Source: DATHBR01 sp036389955
Lineage (GTDB): Bacteria > Myxococcota > Myxococcia > Myxococcales > Myxococcaceae
Length of the DNA stretch: 6,742 nt
Assembly: GCA_036389955.1 (NCBI GenBank)
Contig: DASVVJ010000188.1
Coordinates: forward strand, 1-6,742
Direction of reading: 5' to 3'
Positions 1-5,986 of this stretch are shown piece after piece (positions within the stretch are counted from its first letter, which is position 1; each line of letters begins with the position of its first letter). The translations under genes were made by a program, and so were the position numbers. The notes beneath the pieces are model-generated. The model saw nothing but the letters and a program-made list of their open reading frames with translations. It ran no database searches and was not told the origin of the DNA.

Positions 1-826
1 TCAGGGCGATCGTCGGGATGGAGGTGGCAGGCTGTGACGAGGACAGGTTCTCCGACGTGGTCTCGAAGATGAACCGTTTGTCCTGGTAGAAGCTGAGCCG
101 GGTCTCCCAGAAGGTCTGCTCGTACGGGGCGGTGCCGGTGACCGTCAGCTTCATTTCACGGTCCACTGGGTGGTCGATCGAGAGGTCCTGCCCGGTGAGC
201 TGCTGCCCTTCGACGAGGTTGACCCCCTTCTTCATGCCCACTGCCTTGGCGTACGGCCCGCTGGTGCCGCGCTCGAGCACGAACAGGTTCACCACCGCGG
301 GCAGCGTCCCCTTGGCCTCGAGGCGGTAGCTCCCGTCTGAAGTCACCCGGGCCGAGCCCGAGACTCCCGTCCCGACGACACTGACGAACGTGTCAGCGGA
401 ATTCGTGAACCCGGACACCTTCCCGCTGACGAACACGGACGGGCGGACCACCGCGGGCGGATCCTTCGGGGTGAGCTGCAGCCAGACGTCGGACGTGTTG
501 ACCGCCACGTAGGTGTACGCCGTCGCGTATTCCCGGCCGTCCTCCCGGTAGTTCAGCACCAGGGTGATGTCCTGGGGCCCCTCGAGCGAGGAGTCCTCGA
601 AGGTCACGTCGCTCGAGGCGCCAACGCGCTGGAGGAACCGGCTGCCGTCCCCGAGCATGACGTAGGCGCTCACCGCCGCCTCGCTGGCCTTCGACTCCCA
701 GAAGCGTGTGTGGACGGTTACGCCGCCCTTCACGTCACCGTCTTTCCCTGTCGAGGAACCATCGCCACAAGCGGCCACCCACCCCGCCATGCCCAGCGCC
801 AGAAGCACTCTCTTCATCCATGTCAT
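1..826 (-). CDS. Predicted lipoprotein, carboxy end outside window
   Basis: The frame runs leftward from ATG at 826 and is still open at base 1, giving 275 visible codons. A Lys-Arg pair at residues 5-6, a hydrophobic stretch (7-19) and the lipobox V17-A18-A19-C20 mark a signal-peptidase II lipoprotein, followed by a flexible Gly/Ser/Asp segment (21-31). The rest is rich in beta-strand-type sequence. Residues 131-180 (VSGKVSGF ... TSDGSYRLEA) look like a small carboxypeptidase-regulatory-like or Ig-like beta-sandwich, as often found in surface lipoproteins; that assignment is inference. I see no catalytic motif. The start at 826 is chosen because an AGGGGA lies 6 bases upstream; in-frame ATGs at 832 and 817 have poor spacing. 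It begins 29 bases after the stop of the propeller lipoprotein gene, so the two are probably co-transcribed and may act together at the outer membrane. Function unknown. Confidence 0.85.
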   Translation of the reverse strand, partial: MTWMKRVLLALGMAGWVAACGDGSSTGKDGDVKGGVTVHTRFWESKASEAAVSAYVMLGDGSRFLQRVGASSDVTFEDSSLEGPQDITLVLNYREDGREYATAYTYVAVNTSDVWLQLTPKDPPAVVRPSVFVSGKVSGFTNSADTFVSVVGTGVSGSARVTSDGSYRLEAKGTLPAVVNLFVLERGTSGPYAKAVGMKKGVNLVEGQQLTGQDLSIDHPVDREMKLTVTGTAPYEQTFWETRLSFYQDKRFIFETTSENLSSSQPATSIPTIAL

Positions 827-832
827 TTGCAT

Positions 833-838
833 TCCCCT
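833..838 (-). promoter_or_regulatory. Ribosome binding site of the left-edge lipoprotein
   Basis: On the minus strand this reads AGGGGA, 6 bases before the ATG at 826. It decides between three in-frame ATGs (832, 826, 817): the first would abut the site and the last would be 15 bases away. Confidence 0.6.
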
Positions 839-855
839 GTAGAGATTCCGCGCGC

Positions 856-2469
856 CTACTTCAGGTTGACCGCGCCCAACCAGGTTTTGCCCTGCACGTA
901 CAGCACGCCGTTGGCCGAGAGCGCCAGGTTGCCGGGCTCCCAGTAGGACCACACCGGCTGATGGGTGGTGAGATCGATGGCGTGGACGCGCTTGCCCGTG
1001 CTGACGAAGAGCAGGTTGTCGGTGACGAGCACATCGCTGAAATTGCCCTGAGGGCCATAACGGGGCCCCTCATCGGGGCGGACCGGCGCCCAGCTCCAGA
1101 GCAGCTCACCGGTCGCCTCGCTGCGTGCCTCCAGGCGATAGGGGCGCGCGTTGGCCACGTAGATGACCCCTTTGGCGATCGCCGGGTTGCCGCCGTAGCG
1201 GCCTTGGATGGACCAGTTCTTGCCACGCGTGGCGGGGTTGAAGCTCACCAGGTGGTTGTCGTCGAAGACGTTGAGGCCGCTCACGACGACCACCGAGCCA
1301 TTCGAGCCGATGGCGGGCGCGCCATGCACGCTCCCGCCTGAACCCGGGAACGAGGCGGAGGCGTCGATGGTGAAGGCGAGGTTCCCGGTGGACTTCTCCA
1401 CCGCGCTGAACAGACCGCCGGTGTAAGCGTAGGCGTAGGTCGCGTCCACCGCGGGCGTCCACTCGTCGTACTGCGGCAGTTCCTTGAACCAGCGCCGGGC
1501 GCCATCGGCGAAGTTGAACGCGTACATCCCGCCGAAGTACCCGCCATTGGTGTAGACGGTGCCGCCTTCGACCGTGGGGGCGTAGTAGCGCGACCACTGC
1601 GCGCTGAAAGGCGCCTTTGAAAGCTGCGCGCCCGTGGCCGCATCGAAGGACCACATGAACGTCGTCTCATGGCCGCTGGTGGCGGCGAAGACCTTCCCGC
1701 CCGAGACCGCGGGCGGGTTGAGATCATGGGCGATGAGCTCGACGCTCCACTGCTGCCCCATGTCGCTCTCTCTCAGCGCGAACAGCCTGGGCGTTGCGCT
1801 GTTCAAGTCGTAGGGGCCCGCCATGTGGATCAGCCCATTGGCGATGGCCGGAGGAGTCAGCGCCTCGGTGTCCGCTGGAGCCTTCCAGCGCCACCGGGGC
1901 GAGAAGCGGCTGGCATCCAGGGTGACCGGGACATAGCCCGTGTGTCCGGCGTTGCCCTGGAACGTCTCCCAGTCCGGGACGTTGTCCCAGCGGGTGAGCG
2001 GCCTCAGGTCCGTGTCCGGGATGACCCGCAGGTCATAGGACAGGTACAGGGGCGAGCCCGGATGCTGGGTGCCGCAGACCTTGTCGCGGCAGAGCCGCAC
2101 CTCGAGCCGGCCTTGATGGGTGCCCAGCGCGAGCGTGGGCTTCGTCCGGAACGTGGCGAAGTAGGAGCCCGCCCACAGTGGGTCGGGCCGGATGGTGAAC
2201 TCGGGCAGGAACGCCCCCGAGGCATCCACGATGGAGACATGGACCTCGCCGGACAGGGGGGAGGTCAGCGTCGCCTTGACGCCCATGTCCACCGAGGCCC
2301 CAACACCGTAGGTCTCCGACAGGCTGCTGGGAACGAACTCCAGCTTGGGAGTGGACGGCACCTCGCCCGGAGGCTTCGACGGCCCGTTGCCCTCTCCTCC
2401 ACAGCCACACGCCAGCACCCACCCCAGTGCCACCAGCGCTGAAACGACGCTCCGCCTCGAGCACGTCAT
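856..2469 (-). CDS. PQQ-like beta-propeller lipoprotein
   Basis: This 537-residue protein is predicted to be exported and lipid-anchored: an Arg-Arg n-region (5-6), a hydrophobic core (8-19) and a lipobox V18-L19-A20-C21, then a Gly/Pro-rich tether to about residue 41. Residues 42-150 look like an Ig-like beta-sandwich with a close cysteine pair, C127 and C132, which may form a disulfide. Residues 165-537 form a PQQ/quinoprotein-type beta-propeller: the opening DWETFQGNAGHTG is typical, and degenerate blade repeats ending in a G-x-x-x-W-like pattern recur, e.g. ALRESDMGQQW (231-241), SFDAATGAQL (274-283), AFNFADGARRW (317-327), AVEKSTGNL (356-364), SFNPATRGKNW (409-419), RLEARSEATGELLW (445-458) and AIDLTTHQPVW (497-507). 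No dehydrogenase catalytic residues were recognised, so this is more likely a binding scaffold (BamB-like fold) than a quinoprotein enzyme. AGGAG lies 9 bases before the ATG. Its stop is 29 bases from the next lipoprotein gene, implying a two-gene operon. Confidence 0.9.
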   Translation of the reverse strand: MTCSRRSVVSALVALGWVLACGCGGEGNGPSKPPGEVPSTPKLEFVPSSLSETYGVGASVDMGVKATLTSPLSGEVHVSIVDASGAFLPEFTIRPDPLWAGSYFATFRTKPTLALGTHQGRLEVRLCRDKVCGTQHPGSPLYLSYDLRVIPDTDLRPLTRWDNVPDWETFQGNAGHTGYVPVTLDASRFSPRWRWKAPADTEALTPPAIANGLIHMAGPYDLNSATPRLFALRESDMGQQWSVELIAHDLNPPAVSGGKVFAATSGHETTFMWSFDAATGAQLSKAPFSAQWSRYYAPTVEGGTVYTNGGYFGGMYAFNFADGARRWFKELPQYDEWTPAVDATYAYAYTGGLFSAVEKSTGNLAFTIDASASFPGSGGSVHGAPAIGSNGSVVVVSGLNVFDDNHLVSFNPATRGKNWSIQGRYGGNPAIAKGVIYVANARPYRLEARSEATGELLWSWAPVRPDEGPRYGPQGNFSDVLVTDNLLFVSTGKRVHAIDLTTHQPVWSYWEPGNLALSANGVLYVQGKTWLGAVNLK

Positions 2470-2478
2470 GGAGTCCCT

Positions 2479-2518
2479 CTCCTGGGAAATAGACGGGCCA
2501 CACAGGTGGCCCCCAGGG
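2479..2518 (-). promoter_or_regulatory. Stem-loop before propeller lipoprotein gene (terminator or leader)
   Basis: On the minus strand GGGCCAC (2512-2506) and GTGGCCC (2501-2495) form a perfect 7-bp stem with a 4-base loop. A second pairing, CCTGG (2517-2513) with CCAGG (2485-2481), can extend it across a one-sided bulge, and the latter arm overlaps the AGGAG ribosome binding site (2483-2479). The stem is followed by TCTATTT, a weak T tract. It could end transcription after the TPR gene, or sit in the leader of the lipoprotein mRNA and limit ribosome access. The sequence alone does not separate these. The rest of the 95-base gap has a short AT-rich patch (2552-2556) but no convincing promoter. 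Confidence 0.35.
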
Positions 2519-2564
2519 TAGGAGCCGGGGACGGGAGAAATGATGCAGAGAATTTACGCGCCGC

Positions 2565-3500
2565 TCAGAACCGCTCGTTGAGCTTCACGTTCTCCAGTTC
2601 GCGCTGGAGCATGCGGTTGAACAGCGAGGGGCCAATCCACGAGTAGGCGACGATGCCCAGCCACACCAGGCTGATCAGCGAGGCCGCCTCGGGCTGCTCC
2701 AGGTCGAGCGCGGCCTGGGTGGCGATGCGCTGGGCGGCGAAGGCGCCCAGGAGCACCAACATGCCCCGGGTGTCGCTCAGGGTGGCCATCCACGTGGCCC
2801 AGCGCCACCACAGGCCCAGCAGCCAGCTCTTGCGCGCCTGGATGTCCACCAGCAGCCGCAGCGCACCCGGATCCGAGGCGTTCTGCCGCAGGGCCCAGAT
2901 GGCGTGGTCCCGGGCCTCCTCGAGCTGCCCGCGCCGCACGTGCACCTGGCCCATCAGCACCAGCCCGTCCAGGAACTGTGCGTCCACGGCCAGCGTCTCC
3001 CGGGCCCGCCGCTCGGCCTCGGCCACGTCGCCCCGCTCGAGCGCCTCTTCTCCGAGCGCCGTCAGCGTGTAGGGATCATCCGGCCCCAGCGACAGCGCCC
3101 GCCTCAGCGACTCGCGCCGTTTCTCCTGCTTGCCCGTCAGGTCATAGAAGCGGGCCTGGAGCCGCAGGTTGTCCGGATCGTGGGGCTCGAGCTCCAGCAG
3201 GCGCGAGAGGTGCTCCTCGGCGCGGGAGAACTGGCGCCGCGCCAGGGCCACCGAGGCGGCGGCGGAATGGGCCAGCGGCAGCTCCGCCTCCAGGGTGAGG
3301 GCCAGCTGGGCCTCGTGCTCGGCGGCGTGGAGGCGCTTCTGCCGCAGCAGCACCAGGGCCAGCACGGCGTGGGCGTCCGCGTCGTCCGGGTTCTCGCTCA
3401 GCGCGCGCTTGAACATCTCCACCGCGCCGTGGAGGTTGCCGTGCGCGACCTGGATGCGGCCCAGGTTCATCCACGCGGAGCTGGAGAGGGAGTTGTCCAT
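2565..3500 (-). CDS. TPR-repeat protein with C-terminal membrane segments
   Basis: This 311-residue protein has about six tetratricopeptide repeats between residues 8 and 209. They show the expected W/L-G-Y/A-A-P pattern, clearest in repeat 1 (8-41: G14, A26, F30, A33, P38) and repeat 3 (76-109, ending LELEPHDPD). A Trp-rich amphipathic stretch (225-240) follows, then two hydrophobic segments (about 246-265 and 273-294) and a short charged tail. TPRs bind partner proteins, so this looks like a membrane-tethered adaptor with its TPR array in the cytoplasm; no signal peptide is visible. I chose ATG at 3500 over an upstream in-frame TTG at 3533 because GAGG sits 6 bases before it and the longer form would overlap the preceding gene. 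It starts 8 bases after the stop of the membrane protein gene, so coupling is likely. The partner and process are not known. Confidence 0.88.
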   Translation of the reverse strand: MDNSLSSSAWMNLGRIQVAHGNLHGAVEMFKRALSENPDDADAHAVLALVLLRQKRLHAAEHEAQLALTLEAELPLAHSAAASVALARRQFSRAEEHLSRLLELEPHDPDNLRLQARFYDLTGKQEKRRESLRRALSLGPDDPYTLTALGEEALERGDVAEAERRARETLAVDAQFLDGLVLMGQVHVRRGQLEEARDHAIWALRQNASDPGALRLLVDIQARKSWLLGLWWRWATWMATLSDTRGMLVLLGAFAAQRIATQAALDLEQPEAASLISLVWLGIVAYSWIGPSLFNRMLQRELENVKLNERF

Positions 3501-3506
3501 GGTTCG

Positions 3507-3510
3507 CCTC
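3507..3510 (-). promoter_or_regulatory. Ribosome binding site overlapping the upstream stop
   Basis: The minus strand reads TGAGG, in which the TGA stop of the membrane protein gene overlaps the GAGG placed 6 bases before the ATG at 3500. This arrangement supports translational coupling and fixes the TPR gene start. Confidence 0.5.
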
Positions 3511-3991
3511 AGCCCATCATCACGCGCCACCAACTCGCGTCGCCGAAGGGCCCTTTGAGCACCATGGGGCTCAACAGGTAGCCCGCGCCCACCACCAGCA
3601 TGCCGTTGCGCACCTTGCCGCCGAAGTACTCATGGAGCGCGAAGCTCTGCTTCTGCAAGTCGAACAGCCAGTAGGCCACCCCCAGCTTCCACAGTGTGAG
3701 CACCAACAGCAGGTAGGGAATGGCGCCCTTGGGCATGTCCATCGCGGTGTGGAGCAGGCCCAGCCCGAACGCGAGCGCCAGCAGGCCCACCGGCCCCATC
3801 ACCGCCACCACCAGCTCCTTGCGGCGGGTGGGGCTGCCCAGGGCAAACGCGTTGAAGACGAACCAGGGCAGCGACAGCCAGACGCCCGCGAACATGATGG
3901 CCAGCAGCGGCCACATGGGGTGGACGATGAGGTGCCCCAGCCCCGAGGGCGCCGGCTCGTCCAGGATGCGGTAGGTGTCCGCGCGCGCCAT
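3509..3991 (-). CDS. Small multi-pass membrane protein, unknown family
   Basis: The 160-residue product has four hydrophobic segments, at about 27-50, 59-80, 90-111 and 128-145, separated by short loops with basic residues (R56-R57-K58) and a longer loop (112-127). There is no cleavable signal peptide; the first 26 residues are polar and probably cytoplasmic. I do not recognise the family and see no catalytic motif. Conserved-looking loop features include SPTRRKE (53-59), the Pro/Gly-rich turn MDMPKGAIP (84-92) and ALHEYFGGK (118-126). It starts 4 bases after the stop of the AAA ATPase gene; a GGAAGG 9 bases before the ATG lies inside the end of that gene. The spacing to its neighbours (4 and 8 bases) argues that it is the membrane partner of the ATPase and the TPR protein; that role is inference. 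Confidence 0.82.
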   Translation of the reverse strand: MARADTYRILDEPAPSGLGHLIVHPMWPLLAIMFAGVWLSLPWFVFNAFALGSPTRRKELVVAVMGPVGLLALAFGLGLLHTAMDMPKGAIPYLLLVLTLWKLGVAYWLFDLQKQSFALHEYFGGKVRNGMLVVGAGYLLSPMVLKGPFGDASWWRVMMG

Positions 3992-3995
3992 GGCC

Positions 3996-5339
3996 TTAAG
4001 CCTTCCCGTGCTTCTGGAGGAACTCGAGCACCTCGTCGTACTGCCCCGCCTCGTTGGCGTAGCGCGCGTAGTTGCGCGCGGTGGTGAGCCACTCCAGCGC
4101 GGTGGCCTTCACCTCCTTGAGCGAGCCCTTCAGGTCCCCCGAGGAGATGGGCGACTCGGTGCTCTGCGCCAGCGAGCGCTCGATGGCCGCGTCACTGGCG
4201 GTGTCCACCACGTTGGACAGGTCCGCGCCCGAGAAGCCCTGCGTGTGCTTCACGATGAAGTCCAGGTCGAGGCTGGGCTCGTGCGGCCGGTCCTTGAGCA
4301 GCAGCTTGAGGATGTCCTCGCGCGCCACCGCGTCCGGCGGAGGCACGAAGAGCACCCGGTCGAACCGTCCCGGCCGGCGGAACGCGGGGTCAATGGCCCA
4401 CGGCACGTTGGTGGCGCCCAGGATGAGCACGCCCTTGTTCGTCTGCGCGAAGCCGTCCATCTCCGTGAGGAACTGGCTCACGAGCTTGGCGCTGGTTCCC
4501 TCGCGCGAGTACTGGCGCTTGGCGGCCAGCGCCTCCAGTTCGTCGAAGAAGAGCACCGCGGGCGTGGACGAGCGCGCCTTCTCGAACAGCGCGTGCAGCT
4601 TCCGCTCCGACTCGCCGATGTACATGTCGAGAATGTCGGAGATGGCCACGTTGTAGAAGGCCGCGCCGCACTCGCCCGCGGTGGCGCGCGCCAGCAGCGT
4701 CTTGCCGCAGCCCGGGGGGCCGTACAGCAGAATGCCGCCGCCCGCCTTCTTCCGGAAGCGCTCGAAGAGGCTGGGCTTCTGGAACGGCAGGATGATGCGC
4801 TTGCGGATCTGCTGTTTGATCTCCTCCAGTCCGCCCACGTCCGCGAAGGTGATGGGCGGCTGCGGCGGCGCCAGCGCCCGGTCCACCTCGTTGGAGGTGG
4901 TGTCATCGTTGGCGATGACGCGCAGGCGGGGGCCTCCGGCGGGCGCGGCCACCTCGCGCACGGAGGCGGTGAGCTGGGCCAGCAGGTCCTTGTCCTCCAG
5001 CGTGGGGTTGAGGCCCACGGCACGCTGGTAGGCGGCGCGGGCCTCGTCCTTGCGGCCCAGCGCGGCCAGCGCCCGGGCGGACACCAGCGAGGCGTCCGCG
5101 GAGGGCGCGGTGCAGAAGAGCAGGGCGCGCTCGGCCTCACCCGCCTGCAGCAGCACGCGGGCGGCCGTGACACGGTCCGTCTCCGGGAAGGAGTCGGGCG
5201 CCAGGTCACCCAGCACACTGCGGGCCTGGGTCAACTCGTTACGGTCCAGCAGCGCCTTGAGCACGATCGCGCGCAGCGGACCATTGTCGGGGCTCGCGGC
5301 GAGCGCGGCCTGGAGCGAGGCAAGGGTGGCGTCATCCAT
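3996..5339 (-). CDS. Classical-clade AAA ATPase with helical TPR-like N-terminus
   Basis: The 447-residue protein has an Ala-rich helical N-terminal region (1-130) containing one or two TPR-like hairpins, notably 82-114 (A-L-G-R-x-D-E-A ... AVGLNP). A short linker leads to the ATPase core. The core shows FADVGGLEEIK (165-175), Walker A GPPGCGKT (207-214), a pore-loop-like DMYIGESE (238-245), Walker B LFFDE (263-267), sensor-1 N311 in GATN, and the second region of homology with RRPGRFDR (321-328), whose R322 and R325 fit the two arginine fingers. GFSGADL (368-374) begins the alpha-helical lid. All key residues are present, so it should be an active hexameric ATPase of the Vps4/Cdc48/FtsH-like classical AAA group. 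No protease motif or membrane segment is seen. The substrate is unknown. ATG at 5339 is chosen because the open frame further upstream lies antisense to another gene; its ribosome site is weak. It heads the leftward unit. Confidence 0.93.
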   Translation of the reverse strand: MDDATLASLQAALAASPDNGPLRAIVLKALLDRNELTQARSVLGDLAPDSFPETDRVTAARVLLQAGEAERALLFCTAPSADASLVSARALAALGRKDEARAAYQRAVGLNPTLEDKDLLAQLTASVREVAAPAGGPRLRVIANDDTTSNEVDRALAPPQPPITFADVGGLEEIKQQIRKRIILPFQKPSLFERFRKKAGGGILLYGPPGCGKTLLARATAGECGAAFYNVAISDILDMYIGESERKLHALFEKARSSTPAVLFFDELEALAAKRQYSREGTSAKLVSQFLTEMDGFAQTNKGVLILGATNVPWAIDPAFRRPGRFDRVLFVPPPDAVAREDILKLLLKDRPHEPSLDLDFIVKHTQGFSGADLSNVVDTASDAAIERSLAQSTESPISSGDLKGSLKEVKATALEWLTTARNYARYANEAGQYDEVLEFLQKHGKA

Positions 5340-5437
5340 GGCGAGAGCAGGCGCACCTTTCCACAGGAGGGGGGAGCCAGCAACGCACCCCGGTAGAAGG
5401 CGAGCGACAACCCTGTAATTTTGGCGTGTCCTGGTGC

Positions 5438-5474
5438 CTGGGAGGCGGGCCATTCTGGAGTGGGCTGGGAGGCG
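5438..5474. repeat. Short direct repeat upstream of the TTG-started gene
   Basis: The ten-base word CTGGGAGGCG occurs at 5438-5447 and again at 5465-5474, 27 bases apart start to start. The second copy ends 33 bases before the TTG start. It could be a paired regulator site, but in GC-rich DNA chance is a real alternative. Confidence 0.35.
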
Positions 5475-5495
5475 TTCGGCGAGTCGTGCTAGGAA

Positions 5496-5501
5496 AAGGA
5501 G
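5496..5501 (+). promoter_or_regulatory. Ribosome binding site defining a TTG start
   Basis: AAGGAG followed by a 6-base spacer precedes TTG at 5508. This is a near-ideal Shine-Dalgarno site, and it is the main reason for accepting the unusual start codon; the next in-frame ATG is some 55 codons downstream and would cut off most of the first domain. Confidence 0.75.
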
Positions 5502-5507
5502 ACCCCC

Positions 5508-5978
5508 TTGGAAGAGCTCCGAGTCCCCAAACGCCGCGTGGGTGCGCAGATCGTCCTCCCGGGTGGAGAGACGCGGAACGTGTTCGTCTTTCTGTCCGAG
5601 GCCTCGCCCGAGCGCCATGACGGTGAGCGGCTGTCGGATCTGCTCAACACCGGGGCGAAGTTCCTGCCCGCCATGGACGCGTCGACGGCGACGATGCTGC
5701 TCTTCAACGCCGCCAGCATCGCGGTGGCGCGGGTGGATGCGGCCCATGAGCCGCGCGAAGAGGATCAGCTCACCCTGCTCACCGAGCACGAGGTCGAAGT
5801 CCGGCTGGTGGACGGCCAGCGGCTGCAGGGCCTCGTTACCTATGTCATGCCCGAGGGCCGCACGCGGCTCACGGACTACTTCAACCAGGCGCAACCCTTC
5901 CTCCGGCTGCAGCAGGAGGGCAGGGTCGCGCTCGTCAACAAGCTCCACGTCGCGTACGTGGAGACGCTCTCCCGCTGA
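5508..5978 (+). CDS. Small protein with two copies of one domain, unknown function
   Basis: The 156-residue product starts at TTG with a strong ribosome site. It has no signal peptide or membrane segment and should be cytoplasmic. Its two halves are alike: residues 12-76 and 95-152 each run from a basic/hydrophobic strand with a G-G/D-G turn, through RLSDLLN (41-47) or RLTDYFN (120-126), then KFLPA (51-55) or PFLRL (130-134), then LLFNAASIAVARV (64-76) or ALVNKLHVAYVE (141-152). The pattern suggests two small beta-rich barrels, similar in character to DUF6812-type proteins; I make that comparison from memory and it is tentative. I see no catalytic residues. The stop lies 8 bases before the PilT-like gene, so they share an operon. 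A role tied to pili or motility is possible only by association. Confidence 0.85.
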   Translation: MEELRVPKRRVGAQIVLPGGETRNVFVFLSEASPERHDGERLSDLLNTGAKFLPAMDASTATMLLFNAASIAVARVDAAHEPREEDQLTLLTEHEVEVRLVDGQRLQGLVTYVMPEGRTRLTDYFNQAQPFLRLQQEGRVALVNKLHVAYVETLSR

Positions 5979-5986
5979 CTGACGCC

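Larger units (their letters stand above)
5340..5507. promoter_or_regulatory. Divergent intergenic region between the two units
   Basis: This 168-base stretch separates the start of the AAA ATPase gene (leftward) from the TTG-started gene (rightward), so it must hold promoters for both unless one is transcribed from elsewhere. The most AT-rich part is around 5414-5423; TGTAAT at 5414-5419 resembles a -10 box for rightward transcription, but I find no matching -35. A polypurine run (5365-5375) lies near the ATPase start. No clear sigma-54 element was seen. Exact promoters are not assigned. Confidence 0.4.

Noticed and set aside
706..1341. Rightward open frame spanning the junction of the two lipoprotein genes
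   Set aside because: It overlaps both lipoprotein genes in antisense and has no recognisable domain or ribosome site.
1669..2442. Rightward open frame across the propeller lipoprotein gene
   Set aside because: Antisense shadow; Arg/Gly-rich with no domain, while the opposite strand encodes a clear lipoprotein with propeller repeats.
856..2469. PQQ-dependent dehydrogenase
   Set aside because: The propeller repeats are present, but the protein is a lipoprotein with a short degenerate propeller and no recognised catalytic Asp/Glu or cofactor-binding cysteine pair inside the propeller.
3501..3533. Earlier TTG start for the TPR protein
   Set aside because: It would overlap the membrane protein gene by 25 bases and has no good ribosome site; ATG 3500 has GAGG at 6 bases and is followed directly by TPR sequence.
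2904..3581. Rightward open frame across the TPR gene
   Set aside because: Antisense shadow with Gln/Leu/Gly/Arg bias that mirrors the TPR codons; it crosses a gene junction with no start signal.
3975..5396. Long rightward open frame (473 codons) across the AAA gene
   Set aside because: It is antisense to a gene with full AAA motifs. The product is dominated by Arg, Gly, Leu and Val with no recognisable domain, typical of shadow frames in GC-rich DNA.
5340..5948. Amino-terminal extension of the AAA ATPase frame by 203 codons
   Set aside because: The extension runs antisense through the TTG-started gene, which has a strong ribosome site and a duplicated-domain product. The AAA protein makes sense from ATG 5339, where helical TPR-like sequence begins.
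5434..5982. Second rightward frame over the TTG-started gene
   Set aside because: Its product is Arg/Ser/Pro-rich in the manner of an out-of-frame reading; the 5508 frame has the ribosome site and the internal domain repeat.
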